DNA of 64,000 nucleotides from Flavobacterium sp. (GCA_029946065.1 JAQSDU010000014.1:985623-1049622); one strand, 5' to 3'; positions 27,407 to 38,137 are shown, numbered from the stretch's first letter. The notes: a model not told the origin generated them from the letters alone. Made by a program: numbers and translations.

Positions 27407-27749
27407 TAGGTCTATAAAAATTATTCTGTAATTATTACAAAAAAAACTTTAAATGTTAATTATCAGTTAATTTAAGTCAAAAAAAGTTGTTAAAAACAAC
27501 CAATCATCACACAAATATCCGTTTTTTATAAATGTAGTGTTTCTTTTTATACGTTAACGTTTTCGTAACAATATAAAAAAAAAATTATATTATTGATTTT
27601 CAACAATTTAAAATTTAATTGATTGGTTTTTGATAAGTTATAATTTTATCTATGATGTGTTTTTGTAATAAAATATAATTATCGATATAAAAAAAATTAC
27701 CTTAATATTGCGTCAAATCAATAATTAACTAACCAAAATTTTTAGAAAT
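27407..27749. promoter_or_regulatory. Divergent regulator-susC intergenic region with two perfect palindromes
   Basis: 343 bp, very AT-rich, with no coding frame. It holds GTTGTTaaaAACAAC (27486-27500) and ACGTTAACGT (27551-27560), both perfect palindromes and candidate operators. A TAATATTGCG near 27704-27713 resembles the gldJ and porU -7 variants and could be the susC promoter. No clear -33 element is seen. Confidence 0.4.
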
Positions 27750-30700
27750 ATGAAATTTACAAAATTACTTATTTTTTGTTTTTCGTCTATTCTATTTTCT
27801 GCTGCTGTATTTGCCCAAGAGGTGACAGTTAAGGGAAAAGTGTCTGATGAGTCTGGCCTACCCATGCCAGGTGTAACAATTGTAGAAAAAGCGACTGCGA
27901 AAACCGCAGTCACAGACTTTGATGGAAATTACGAAATCAAAGCAGATTCCAATGGCAGTTTATCATTCAGTTTTTTGGGCTACACGACCGCCCAGGAGTC
28001 CGTTAAAGGAAGGACTTCAATTAATGTGAAACTTGCTCCCGCATCAACAGACCTTACCGAGGTTGTAGTGGTAGGATACGGTACACAAAAGAAGAGTGTA
28101 GTAACTGGAGCCATCTCTAGCGTAAAAGCTAAAGATTTGGAAGACCTTCCAGTCACACGTATTGAACAATCGCTCCAAGGTAGGGTTTCAGGCGTGACCA
28201 TTGCACAAAATGCAGGCCAGCCTGGATCAGGTTCTACAGTACGTATCCGCGGTATAACTACTCTTAACGGAGGCAATGAGCCTTTGTATGTTGTTGACGG
28301 TGTGGTTTTGGATTCTAACGGAATCGCTTACCTTAACCAACAAGACATCGAATCTATTGAGGTGTTGAAAGATGCTGCTTCTGCTTCTATCTACGGAACA
28401 AGAGGTGGTGCGGGTGTAATCCTTATCACAACTAAAAAAGGGAAATCCGGGAAAATTTCCGTAAGCTATAATGGCTTCACAGGTACCTCAAAAGCGGCCA
28501 GAAAATTAGATTTACTTAATGCGACACAATATGCGACACTTACCAACGAAGCTTTGGTTAATGGCGGAAGCGCTATCAGGTATGCGGACCCAGCTTCACT
28601 TGGAAAAGGCACAGACTGGCAAGATGCTATTTTTAATGATAGTGCACAACGCTCTTCTCATGAAGTGAGCATCAGCGGCGGAAATGACATGTCAACTTTC
28701 TACCTTTCATTCGGAATTCGTGATGAAGAAGGTATTGTAAGTACAGATATTTCTAATTACAACCGTAAAAACTTCAGGTTAAACTCTACCCATAAATTTG
28801 CCAAATATTTTACTTTTGGAGAAAGCATTGGATTTGCTCGTGAAAAATCTGTAGGCCTTGGAAATACCAATAGCGAATTTGGTGGTCCTTTAGCATCTGC
28901 TATTAATCTTGACCCAACAACACCGATTATTGAAACTGATCCAGCTAAAGTAGCTACCAGTCCATATACCATCTCTAGTGCCGTAAAAGATCCAAATGGT
29001 AATCCTTATGGTATCTCTCAATATGTTGGTAATGAAATCACCAATCCACTTGCTTATGCACAGACAAGAATGGGCAATTATAGCTGGGCAGATAACATCG
29101 TAGGTAGTGCGTTTCTTGAGATTGAGCCTATTAAAGGTCTTAAATGGAAAACAACTTACGCCATGAAAAAAGCATATTACGGCGACTACAGCTATACTCC
29201 TTTATTTTATTTGAGTGCTGTACAAATATCAACAAGAAACAGTTTGTTTAAATCAAATAATACTGCAGAAGATTATTCGATTGAGAATACTTTATCTTAT
29301 AACAAAGAAATCAAAGGACACAACTTCACTGTTCTTTTGGGACAAGGTGCTTATGAATATGGAAAAGGCGGCGGCCAGGGCGTAACTTATTACAACCAGC
29401 CAATTACTAGATGGCAAGATGCCTCATTCAACTGGGCTACTTTGCCTGCTGATATAGATGGTTATGGTTACACTAATTATGTACATAAATTATCTTCGCT
29501 ATTCGCAAGGTTAAACTATGATTATAAAGAAAAATACCTTTTAACAGCCTTAATCAGAAGAGATGGCTCTACCAGATTTGGTAAAAACCATAAATATGGC
29601 AACTTCCCTTCGGTATCTGCAGGATGGGTTCCTACAAAAGAATCTTTCTGGCCGGAGAACAAAGTGGTAACACAAATGAAGCTTAGAGGGAGCTGGGGTG
29701 TTACAGGTAGTGACGCTCTAGGAGATTTTGCATATGAGTCACTTATTACTGGCGGTACCAATTATGTAGTTGGAAGCAATGGAAGTGCAACTGTAGGTAA
29801 TAGCCCATTATCATTAGCAAATCCTGACCTTAGATGGGAAGAAACAACACAAACAGATGTAGGTCTTGAAATGACGCTTTTCAATAGTCTTAATGTTGAA
29901 TTAGGCTATTTTACTAAAAAAACTACTGGTATCCTTAGATCAATTATCTTACCTGGATATGTTGGAGCTATTAACAATCCAGTTGGAAACGTAGGAGAAA
30001 TGGCCAACAGCGGTTTTGAATTCTCAACTTCTTTCCGCAAAACTGTAGGCGATTTTAAAATCGACTTCAACGGTAACTTCTCTACACTTAAAAATGAAGT
30101 AAAAAGCATTAGCCCTGGAATCAATTTCTATACAGGCCCATCAATCCAGTCTTCTGCTTATCCAATTACAAGAACTCAGGTTGGAGAATCATACATGTCT
30201 TTCTATGGCTTCCAAACCAATGGAGTATTCCAAAATCAATCAGAAGTTGACTCTTACCAAAACTCAGCAGGTCAAGTAATCCAACCAAATGCAGTTCCTG
30301 GTGACTTCAAATGGAAAGATTTAAATGACGATGGTGTAATTGATGACAAAGACCGTAAATTCCTTGGAAATGGTCTTCCCGATTATACCTATGGACTTAC
30401 ATTGAAAGTTTCATGGAAAGATTTAGACTTAACTTTGTTCGGACAAGGTGTTGGAGGAAACCAAATATACAAAGGATTACGTAGATTAGATTTAGGCGTT
30501 GCACCTAACTACCAAACCGCTGCTTTAGGCAGATGGACAGGAGAAGGGTCAACAAATTCTTATCCAAGGTTGACAAGTAATGATACGAACAGAAACTTTA
30601 GCAATCCTTCTAATTTCTATTTGGAAGACGGCGATTACTTTAGAATTAAACAAATTCAGTTAGGATATAACGTTCCTTCTTCAATCATCAATAAAGCAGG

Positions 30701-30860
30701 AATATCAAAAGTAAGATTATATGTTACAGGAGAAAACTTGTTCACATTTACAAAATACACGGGTTATGATCCTGAAATTGGTGGCGACGTTATTGGGATA
30801 GATAGAGGTTACTATCCACAAGCGAAATCATATATGTTCGGTGTTAGTTTACAATTCTAA
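27750..30860 (+). CDS. SusC/RagA-family TonB-dependent outer-membrane transporter
   Basis: 1036 residues. Signal peptide (...AAVFAQ), then a carboxypeptidase-regulatory-like domain (TVKGKVSDESGLPMPGV), the TonB-box-like region EVVVVGYGTQKK, the plug domain with LYVVDGVVLD and ASIYGTRGGAGVILITTKKG, and a 22-strand barrel ending in an aromatic residue (SLQF). Together with SusD it imports oligosaccharides across the outer membrane using TonB energy. First gene of a six-gene PUL operon or operon pair. Glycan specificity cannot be read from the sequence; the downstream GH30 and GH5 suggest a beta-glucan. Confidence 0.95.
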   Translation: MKFTKLLIFCFSSILFSAAVFAQEVTVKGKVSDESGLPMPGVTIVEKATAKTAVTDFDGNYEIKADSNGSLSFSFLGYTTAQESVKGRTSINVKLAPASTDLTEVVVVGYGTQKKSVVTGAISSVKAKDLEDLPVTRIEQSLQGRVSGVTIAQNAGQPGSGSTVRIRGITTLNGGNEPLYVVDGVVLDSNGIAYLNQQDIESIEVLKDAASASIYGTRGGAGVILITTKKGKSGKISVSYNGFTGTSKAARKLDLLNATQYATLTNEALVNGGSAIRYADPASLGKGTDWQDAIFNDSAQRSSHEVSISGGNDMSTFYLSFGIRDEEGIVSTDISNYNRKNFRLNSTHKFAKYFTFGESIGFAREKSVGLGNTNSEFGGPLASAINLDPTTPIIETDPAKVATSPYTISSAVKDPNGNPYGISQYVGNEITNPLAYAQTRMGNYSWADNIVGSAFLEIEPIKGLKWKTTYAMKKAYYGDYSYTPLFYLSAVQISTRNSLFKSNNTAEDYSIENTLSYNKEIKGHNFTVLLGQGAYEYGKGGGQGVTYYNQPITRWQDASFNWATLPADIDGYGYTNYVHKLSSLFARLNYDYKEKYLLTALIRRDGSTRFGKNHKYGNFPSVSAGWVPTKESFWPENKVVTQMKLRGSWGVTGSDALGDFAYESLITGGTNYVVGSNGSATVGNSPLSLANPDLRWEETTQTDVGLEMTLFNSLNVELGYFTKKTTGILRSIILPGYVGAINNPVGNVGEMANSGFEFSTSFRKTVGDFKIDFNGNFSTLKNEVKSISPGINFYTGPSIQSSAYPITRTQVGESYMSFYGFQTNGVFQNQSEVDSYQNSAGQVIQPNAVPGDFKWKDLNDDGVIDDKDRKFLGNGLPDYTYGLTLKVSWKDLDLTLFGQGVGGNQIYKGLRRLDLGVAPNYQTAALGRWTGEGSTNSYPRLTSNDTNRNFSNPSNFYLEDGDYFRIKQIQLGYNVPSSIINKAGISKVRLYVTGENLFTFTKYTGYDPEIGGDVIGIDRGYYPQAKSYMFGVSLQF

Positions 30861-30873
30861 AAATTAAATTATT

Positions 30874-32391
30874 ATGAAAATGAGAAAAATTAATTATTAT
30901 TTACTGGCATTATCAGCAATGATAGGGATTACACTTTCGTGTAGTGATGATTTTATCGAAATCTCACCAGCAGGTTCTACGCTAGAAGGCAATTATTACA
31001 AGAATGAAACAGAAGCTTATTCAGGTTTAGTAGCCGTTTACGACGTGCTTAAAAAACATACTGGTGGCTTTGAGAATGAAGTTTCATTTTTTAATGCTGG
31101 ATCAGATGATTTTTATGCTGGCGGTGGTGGCGCTACAGATGGAACAGGCATTCAGTCTTTTTCAAACTATAGCATTTCACCTGCTACAGTACCTGGAAGT
31201 TATTGGAATGATAATTTTCAAGGTGTTTTCAGAGCCAATCTGATCCTTTCTAAAATTCCTAATGTTCCTATGTCCGATGACAAAAAAGTGCGTTTTACGG
31301 CGGAAGCAAAAGCACTAAGGGCTTACTATTATTTTAATTTGGTGAGAATGTTTAAAAACGTTCCCCTATTCACTGCGCCAATTGCCACGGGTGATATCTA
31401 CAACGTAGAACAAGCTGCTCCAGAAGCAGTTTATGCACAAATCGAGCAAGATCTTACTGAGGCGTTTGCAGATGTCCCTACTACACTTGACATGACTACT
31501 GAATCGGGCCGTTTCAGCAAAGGATCAGTACAAGCTTTATTAGGCAAAGTTTACCTCTATGAAGGAAAAAATGCTGAAGCTGCCACTCAATTCGCTGCTG
31601 TAAATGGAACTCCCGGCGGAACAAGCCAATATGGCTACCATTTATTAACAAACTATTCAGATCTTTGGATTCCTGCTAACAAATACAATACTGAGTCCAT
31701 TTTCGAATCTTCTCACTCAACACAAAGTCAGGCAAGTTGGGGTAACTGGGGATCCGGTTCAGATGAAGGCAACTCAATGTCTCAAATGATAGGACCACGT
31801 GGTTTTGTAAGAAATACAAGTGCTGCACCTGATCTTGCAGGCGGATGGAGTTTCAACACCGTTACTGATGATTTGTTCAATTTTATGACAGGTGACCCAA
31901 GGATGAATTCAACCATCCTTAACATGACGGCTTTACAAGCTTCAGGAGCAGCAAGCTATAGCCCTGGCTATATGGATACTGGCCACTTCCTAAAAAAATA
32001 TCTTCCTTTGACAAGTGATCGTACAACTTCGGGCGGCACTATCGAACTTAACTATGGTATCAATTCATATGTTATCCGTTTGGCTGATACTTACCTTATG
32101 GAAGCTGAAGCTTTAGGGGCAACAGGTCCAAGAGCTCAGGCTTTGTTAGACGCTGTTAGAACACGTGTTGGACTTCCGTCTGTTCCTGTTTCTATGGCCA
32201 ACATCATGAAAGAAAGAAGATTAGAATTAGCAGGCGAAGGACACCGTTGGTTTGACCTTGTAAGATGGGGTACTGCTCAAACGGTATTAAACGCTGTAGG
32301 CAAACCATTTACTTCAGGTAAAAACGAAGTATTGCCAATTCCTTTGAATGAAATTGGAAATACCAAAATCGTTCAAAATCCTAATTATTAA
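30874..32391 (+). CDS. SusD/RagB-family surface glycan-binding lipoprotein
   Basis: 505 residues with a lipoprotein signal ending ITLSC and the typical next residues SDDFIE. The helix-rich SusD fold is marked by NYYKNETEAYSGLVAVYD, RANLILSKIP, the AEAKALRAYYYFNLVRMF signature and the C-terminal IMKERRLELAGEGHRWFDLVRWG. It forms the lid of the SusC channel and binds the glycan at the cell surface. It begins 13 bp after susC, the normal pairing. Confidence 0.95.
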   Translation: MKMRKINYYLLALSAMIGITLSCSDDFIEISPAGSTLEGNYYKNETEAYSGLVAVYDVLKKHTGGFENEVSFFNAGSDDFYAGGGGATDGTGIQSFSNYSISPATVPGSYWNDNFQGVFRANLILSKIPNVPMSDDKKVRFTAEAKALRAYYYFNLVRMFKNVPLFTAPIATGDIYNVEQAAPEAVYAQIEQDLTEAFADVPTTLDMTTESGRFSKGSVQALLGKVYLYEGKNAEAATQFAAVNGTPGGTSQYGYHLLTNYSDLWIPANKYNTESIFESSHSTQSQASWGNWGSGSDEGNSMSQMIGPRGFVRNTSAAPDLAGGWSFNTVTDDLFNFMTGDPRMNSTILNMTALQASGAASYSPGYMDTGHFLKKYLPLTSDRTTSGGTIELNYGINSYVIRLADTYLMEAEALGATGPRAQALLDAVRTRVGLPSVPVSMANIMKERRLELAGEGHRWFDLVRWGTAQTVLNAVGKPFTSGKNEVLPIPLNEIGNTKIVQNPNY

Positions 32392-32408
32392 TTTAAAATT
32401 TTAGCAAA

Positions 32409-33254
32409 ATGAATTTCAAAAAAATATATTTAATGCTTTCCGTTGTAGCAATAGGCACTTTTAGTGCCTGTTCTCCGGATGAAGCCGGAAGTGGCAATGG
32501 CCTTACAGATACAAATGTTGACGCTTCTTTTACTGCAACTGCTGTAGATGCGAATCATTATACATTCACTTCTTCGAGACCAGGCGTTTTGGGTTCAAAA
32601 TGGGATTTTGGAAAAACAGATGATGTAATTCCTGCTCCCGGTAAGGAATCTGAAACGGTATTTTTCCCAGATGCTGGAACATATACGATAACACACGTTG
32701 CTATTGGAAGAGGTGGTTTTATGACAACTGCTACCCAACAAATCACTGTCGCAACATCTGACCCTAATGCAGGGAATTTAGTGCGTGGCGGTAAATTTAA
32801 TAGCCCTGAAGCAATTGGCGAATGGACTAAACTTATAATTAGTGGATCTGGTGCTGATTGGACTTTTGCCAACAATAAAGCTACCGTTACTGCATCAGGC
32901 TATAACCAACAAGGCATCTATCAAGCAATTAATGTTGTCGGTGGAAAATCATATAAAATTGATATGTTCGCTTCAACAGCAGGCGTTGGCAATACCTGGT
33001 TTGAAGTTTATGCTTCTAAAACCGCTCCTTCACAAAACAATGATTACAGTGCAGATGGCATCAGAATGCAATTGAATACATGGGCTGGCTGCGGCGGTTC
33101 TGCACTAAATGGCTGGTTATCAGCTGTTGGTTGTGGTGGATCAGGCAATACTGTAACTTTCGCAGATAGCGGCGTAATGTATCTTGTAATAAAATCCGGT
33201 GGTGAAAACAATTCAGGAATCTCGATTACCAATGTTGAGGTGAGAGGACAATAA
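32409..33254 (+). CDS. PUL surface lipoprotein with PKD-like domain and C-terminal carbohydrate-binding-like module
   Basis: 281 residues. Lipoprotein signal ends GTFSAC. Residues about 35-115 form a PKD-like domain (SKWDFGK...FPDAGTYTITHVAIGRGG). From about residue 125 there is a jelly-roll-like module (LVRGGKFNSPEAIGEWTK, later KIDMFASTAGVGNTWFEVYAS) resembling CBM4/CBM22-type domains seen in SusE/SusF-position proteins. It occupies the place of a surface glycan-binding protein after SusD. It starts 17 bp after susD and is followed by a terminator, closing the first transcript of the PUL. Confidence 0.8.
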   Translation: MNFKKIYLMLSVVAIGTFSACSPDEAGSGNGLTDTNVDASFTATAVDANHYTFTSSRPGVLGSKWDFGKTDDVIPAPGKESETVFFPDAGTYTITHVAIGRGGFMTTATQQITVATSDPNAGNLVRGGKFNSPEAIGEWTKLIISGSGADWTFANNKATVTASGYNQQGIYQAINVVGGKSYKIDMFASTAGVGNTWFEVYASKTAPSQNNDYSADGIRMQLNTWAGCGGSALNGWLSAVGCGGSGNTVTFADSGVMYLVIKSGGENNSGISITNVEVRGQ

Positions 33255-33279
33255 GGTTAAATTAAGTTTGAGTTAGTTA

Positions 33280-33318
33280 AAATAGCCTGTATTCAATTTG
33301 ATTACGGGCTATTTTTTA
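33280..33318 (+). terminator. Terminator between the PUL lipoprotein and the GH30 gene
   Basis: Arms AAAATAGCC (33280-33288) and GGCTATTTT (33308-33316), extended inward by a TGTA/TACG pairing and followed by further T's. It probably lowers read-through from susCD into the glycosidase genes. Confidence 0.7.
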
Positions 33319-33376
33319 AAAAATAAATACCAAAATCATCAATCGCCTTTAATCACACCAATAAATCAAATCTATA

Positions 33377-34837
33377 ATGAAGAAAAATATCCTGCAAATC
33401 CTTTGCCTGGCATTTTGTTTTTCGGCGGCTGCTCAAAAAAGTAAGAAGCCACTCAAAAACGAATTCTCTCCCATCGGAAAAAACATAACGGTTTATACTA
33501 CAGCCGACAGCACCAATCTAAAACTGACCAAAACTGACAATCTCGTATTCACTCGGGGAGAACAACCTGTAGAAAGAGAAATTTCGGTTTTTGTCGAACC
33601 AAAAAAGCAATTCCAAACATTCATGGGCATCGGAGGCGCCATCACCGATGCTAGTGCCGAAGTTTTTGCCAAACTCTCTCCTGCAAAACAGCAGGAATTC
33701 CTGAATGCCTACTACGATAAAGACAAGGGAATCGGTTATTCCTTAATGCGTACTACCATTCACAGCTCCGATTTCAGTAGCGGAAGTTATACTTATGTGA
33801 ATGAAGGCGATAAAGACCTAAAATCATTTAGCATCGATCACGACAGACAATTCCGTATTCCATTAATCAAAAAGGCCATAGAAACTTCAGGCGGAAAAAT
33901 CACTTTATTCGTGAGTCCATGGAGCCCGCCAGCATTTATGAAAAGTAACGGCAGCATGCTAAAAGGAGGCACATTATTACCGGAATACGACCAATCATGG
34001 GCGAATTATTACACAAAATTCATCAAAGCTTATGAAAAAGAAGGTATTCCTATTTGGGGATTAACCGTTCAAAACGAACCTATGGCCACCCAAACATGGG
34101 AGTCATGTATTTTTACCGCAGAGGCGGAACGAGATTTCCTGAAAAATTTCCTCGGACCAACAATGAAAAAAGAAGGTCTTGGCGATAAAAAAATCATCGT
34201 TTGGGACCACAACCGCGATTTGATGAACCAACGTGCAAATGTGATTTTCGCTGATCCAGAAGCCTCTAAATATGCTTGGGGAATGGGTTTTCATTGGTAC
34301 GAAACCTGGGCAGGTGGCACGCCAATGTTTGACAATGTGCGCCATGTACACGAAGCTTATCCATCCAAGAAATTGATTTTTACCGAAGGTTGTGTCGAAA
34401 AATTCGACGCATCCAAATACTATCTTTGGGCTAACGGAGAACGTTACGGCACTTCAATGATCAACGATTTTAACAATGGAACTGTGGGTTGGACCGATTG
34501 GAATATACTTTTGGATCAAAACGGCGGACCCAATCATGTTGGGAATTTTTGTCTCTCCCCTATTCATGCTGATACCAGTTCTGACAAATTGATTTATACA
34601 CCATCTTACTATTATATCGGACACTTTTCTAAATTCATCCGTCCCGATGCAAAAAGAGTCAGTACTGTTGTCAGCAGGAGCCAACTGCTAAGCACTTCTT
34701 TTTTAAATACAGATGGAAAAATGGTAACTGTGGTGATGAATCAAAGCGGGCAAAAAATCACCTATAACCTGATGGTTAGCAATCAAAAAACGGTAGTTAC
34801 GATTCCGGCACACGCGATCCAGACATTGGTTTATTAA
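33377..34837 (+). CDS. Glycoside hydrolase family 30 enzyme (glucosylceramidase / beta-glucanase type)
   Basis: 486 residues with a signal peptide (...FSAAAQ). The TIM-barrel catalytic pair is visible: acid/base Glu234 in GLTVQNEP and nucleophile Glu337 in LIFTEGC. GIGGAITDASAEV and SPWSPPAFMKSN are family signatures, and a C-terminal beta-sandwich completes the GH30 layout. Relatives include beta-1,6-glucanases and glucosylceramidases. In a Bacteroidota PUL a beta-1,6-glucan or mixed beta-glucan target is the best guess, but subfamily assignment needs a tree. No lipobox and no T9SS tail, so probably periplasmic. Followed after 27 bp by the GH5 gene. Confidence 0.9.
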   Translation: MKKNILQILCLAFCFSAAAQKSKKPLKNEFSPIGKNITVYTTADSTNLKLTKTDNLVFTRGEQPVEREISVFVEPKKQFQTFMGIGGAITDASAEVFAKLSPAKQQEFLNAYYDKDKGIGYSLMRTTIHSSDFSSGSYTYVNEGDKDLKSFSIDHDRQFRIPLIKKAIETSGGKITLFVSPWSPPAFMKSNGSMLKGGTLLPEYDQSWANYYTKFIKAYEKEGIPIWGLTVQNEPMATQTWESCIFTAEAERDFLKNFLGPTMKKEGLGDKKIIVWDHNRDLMNQRANVIFADPEASKYAWGMGFHWYETWAGGTPMFDNVRHVHEAYPSKKLIFTEGCVEKFDASKYYLWANGERYGTSMINDFNNGTVGWTDWNILLDQNGGPNHVGNFCLSPIHADTSSDKLIYTPSYYYIGHFSKFIRPDAKRVSTVVSRSQLLSTSFLNTDGKMVTVVMNQSGQKITYNLMVSNQKTVVTIPAHAIQTLVY

Positions 34838-34864
34838 GTAGGATTAAAATTTAAAAAAAATATT

Positions 34865-37800
34865 ATGAAAAAAATATTGTTATTGCTTTTAACGGCATTA
34901 ACCTTACCTTCTTTTGGGCAAGGTTACCTACACCGAAGTGGACAACAAATTGTTGACGGCAACAACCAACCCGTTCTTTTACGCGGACTTGGCCTTGGTG
35001 GCTGGATGATCCAAGAGGGTTATATGCTTCAAATGGAATCATTTGCCGGACCGCAACACGTCATCAAACAGAAGATCACCGATCTTATTGGCGAAACCAA
35101 TACGGCTGAATTTTACCAGACCTATCGCGCAAACGGTATTACAAAACGCGATATCGATTCACTTGCAGCTTGGGGATTTAACTCTGTCAGACTGCCAATG
35201 CACTATAATCTTTACACTTTACCTATTGAACAAGAAACCGTAGCCGGACAAAACACCTGGCTTGATGAAGGTTTTACAATGACCGACAACCTGCTAACCT
35301 GGTGCGCTGCTAACAATATGTACTTGATTCTCGACATGCATGCAACGCCAGGCGGACAAGGCCATGATGCCGCAATTTCTGATTACGATAACACCAAACC
35401 TTCTCTTTGGGAAAGCAGCGCCAACCGCGAGAAAATGAAATCCCTTTGGCAAAAAATAGCTTTGCGCTACAAAGACAGTCCATGGATTGGCGCCTACGAC
35501 ATCATCAACGAACCCAACTGGAATTTTGATGGTGCCAATGCAAACGGTTGCTCAGAAAACACCAATGCACCATTAAAGTCACTAATGATGGATGTTACTG
35601 CCGCAATCCGTCAGGTGGATACCAATCACATGATTATTATCGAAGGGAACTGTTGGGGAAACAACTACAATGGCATATTGAACAACGGCCTTTGGGACGA
35701 AAATATGGCGCTGAGCTTTCACAAATACTGGAACTACAACACTCAAGGTTCAATCCAAGGAATGCTCAATTACAGATCGCAATACAATGTGCCGATTTGG
35801 TTGGGTGAAAGTGGCGAAAACTCCAATGTATGGTTCAAAGATGCTATCGCACTCGTAGAAGCCAATAACATCGGTTGGGCGTTCTGGCCAATGAAAAAAA
35901 TCGAAAGTATCGCCGGCGTTACCGCAGTAAAAAAACCAGCAGAATTTGAAGTGCTATTAAATTACTGGAAAAACGGCGGGACCCAACCTACAACAGCTTA
36001 TGCAAAAGCAGCTTTATTACAGTTGGCCAACAATTACAAGATGGAAAATGTAACGGTTAAACCCGATGTCGTAGATGCGATGTTCCGTCAGATCACGACT
36101 ACCGCAACTAAAAAGTACAAAAATCATCCAATTCCGGGAAAAATCTTTGCTACCGAATATGACTTAGGACAAAATGGTTATGCCTATTCAGACAAAGGGG
36201 TAGCGAACTACCAAGTTGATTTCGGCAGTTTCACCGCGTGGAATAACGGCTGGTCAATGCGAAATGACGCCGTTGACATTGAACCCACTACCGACACGCC
36301 AAATAATGGCTTCCAGGTTGGTTTTATCGAAAACGGAGAATGGCTTTCCTATACTTTAAATACAACAGCCGAAAAAGCTTATGATGTGGATATTCGGTAT
36401 GCAAGCGCCTCGGCCGCCGGAAAAATCTATTTGGAAGATGCCAACGGAAAAATTTCAGAAACCATTACGTTGCCAGCGACAGGTGGATTAACAACATGGG
36501 GAACAGCTACATTTACTGATGTTATCCTAAAACAAGGCGAAAATAAAGTAAAAATATACTTTGAAATCGGAAATTTTAACCTCAACTACCTTGAATTTAA
36601 AAACGAAAGGAATACTTCACAAGTTGCCTTGAAAGCTGTCGGCGCTTCAACTTCTATACTTGGCGATAAAATCAATGTGACTTTTAACAAGACCTTACAA
36701 ACTGGAATCAATTTTACCAGTAGTAACTTACAATTATTTGTCAATGGAACACAAAAACCGATTGCGTCAATTGCTTATAATGCTACCAACCAAGGCGCAA
36801 TTGTAATCAAGCCAACGGTAGCGATAAATACTTCAGATGTAGTAACATTCAATTACAACGGCACCAATATTATCGCTAATGACGGAACTGTTCAGCCTGT
36901 TTTCACAAACAAACCCGTACAGAATAACGTTGGTAACATCCTTGGGATTTCTGGAAAAATTGAAGCAGAGGATTTTTTTTTCAACAATGGACTCACCACT
37001 GAAACCGCAAATGACACAGGAGGTACACTCGCCATCAACTATACCGACAGCGGAGATTATCTTGATTATCTCGTTAATATAGGCGAAACCGGCAATTACG
37101 TCATTGATTATCGTTATTCCGCAGAATCGGCTACAGCAAAAATCAAACTGCAACTGATTAACGAAACGACACAGGACATTCAAACCGTGACACTTGCTCC
37201 AACCGGAGGATGGCAAACGTGGAATACAAAATCAACCCAAGCTGTTTTGCCTGCAGGAAGATACATTGCCCGCATAACGGTAATCGACGCTGGATTTAAC
37301 CTCAACTGGATTAAATTTTCAGTCATCCAACCCGACGACGACAACGATCATGTAGCAAACATAAACGACAATTGCCCGAATACACCTTCGGGCGATGTTG
37401 TTGATTTTAATGGCTGTACACTATTCAGCCTCGCTGCCAATAATTTCGCGATAAAAAGCACAGGCGAAAGCTGTAGAAGTGCCAATAACGGCAGCATCGA
37501 TATTAATTCGGTCGCAAACCATCCATATGTAGCCACAATTACAGGCGGCGCAGCGAATTCATTTACAACTTCAACTTCCTTTAACAATTTAATGGCTGGA
37601 ACTTATGAAGTTTGTATTACCATTCCAAGCATTCCAACCTTTAGCCGTTGTTTTGACGTGACTATAAAAGAACCCGTTGATTTGGCAGTATTGGCGCGGC
37701 CTTCTCAGCAAGAATATAATGTTACTTTAGATTTAAGCGGTGGTATTCTTTATACAATCGAACTTAACGGCGAAACTTTCATAACCGGACAATCTTCTAT

Positions 37801-38137
37801 TACGCTTGGACTGAAACCTGGAAAAAATGATGTTGTTGTAAAAACCAATCTCGATTGCCAAGGCACTTATCGGGAAAGTTTTATGATGGAAGATAAGATG
37901 TCGGTATATCCAAATCCTTTAAAAAACGGCAAACTTTATCTCAGCTTTCCTTCCCAAAACAATGAAAAAGTAAGCCTTCAGGTTTATTCGATGATAGGAA
38001 AATTGGTCATTGACCAACAAATTCAACCTGAAAATAACCAAATCGGCGTTGATGTAAATGCCCTTTCTAGCGGTACTTATGTCGTTAAATTGGTTTCCAA
38101 CACTTCAATTTATAATTCAAAATTTATACGACAATGA
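34865..38137 (+). CDS. Multidomain GH5 glycosidase with two CBM6-like modules and a T9SS type A sorting domain
   Basis: 1090 residues. Signal peptide (...LPSFGQ); GH5 barrel at about 20-385 with acid/base Glu216 (DIINEPNW) and nucleophile Glu315 (IWLGESGEN). A CBM6-like module at about 424-578 (NGFQVGFIENGEWLSYTLN) and a second at about 695-820 (IEAEDFFFNNG) are separated by a SwmB-like strand-rich domain. A thrombospondin-type-3 Ca motif (DDDNDHVANINDNCP) follows. The C-terminal tail MSVYPNPLKNGKLYLSF ending SGTYVVKLVSN is a type A sorting domain, so PorU/PorV should place the protein on the surface or release it. Its stop overlaps the next start (ATGA). Confidence 0.92.
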   Translation: MKKILLLLLTALTLPSFGQGYLHRSGQQIVDGNNQPVLLRGLGLGGWMIQEGYMLQMESFAGPQHVIKQKITDLIGETNTAEFYQTYRANGITKRDIDSLAAWGFNSVRLPMHYNLYTLPIEQETVAGQNTWLDEGFTMTDNLLTWCAANNMYLILDMHATPGGQGHDAAISDYDNTKPSLWESSANREKMKSLWQKIALRYKDSPWIGAYDIINEPNWNFDGANANGCSENTNAPLKSLMMDVTAAIRQVDTNHMIIIEGNCWGNNYNGILNNGLWDENMALSFHKYWNYNTQGSIQGMLNYRSQYNVPIWLGESGENSNVWFKDAIALVEANNIGWAFWPMKKIESIAGVTAVKKPAEFEVLLNYWKNGGTQPTTAYAKAALLQLANNYKMENVTVKPDVVDAMFRQITTTATKKYKNHPIPGKIFATEYDLGQNGYAYSDKGVANYQVDFGSFTAWNNGWSMRNDAVDIEPTTDTPNNGFQVGFIENGEWLSYTLNTTAEKAYDVDIRYASASAAGKIYLEDANGKISETITLPATGGLTTWGTATFTDVILKQGENKVKIYFEIGNFNLNYLEFKNERNTSQVALKAVGASTSILGDKINVTFNKTLQTGINFTSSNLQLFVNGTQKPIASIAYNATNQGAIVIKPTVAINTSDVVTFNYNGTNIIANDGTVQPVFTNKPVQNNVGNILGISGKIEAEDFFFNNGLTTETANDTGGTLAINYTDSGDYLDYLVNIGETGNYVIDYRYSAESATAKIKLQLINETTQDIQTVTLAPTGGWQTWNTKSTQAVLPAGRYIARITVIDAGFNLNWIKFSVIQPDDDNDHVANINDNCPNTPSGDVVDFNGCTLFSLAANNFAIKSTGESCRSANNGSIDINSVANHPYVATITGGAANSFTTSTSFNNLMAGTYEVCITIPSIPTFSRCFDVTIKEPVDLAVLARPSQQEYNVTLDLSGGILYTIELNGETFITGQSSITLGLKPGKNDVVVKTNLDCQGTYRESFMMEDKMSVYPNPLKNGKLYLSFPSQNNEKVSLQVYSMIGKLVIDQQIQPENNQIGVDVNALSSGTYVVKLVSNTSIYNSKFIRQ

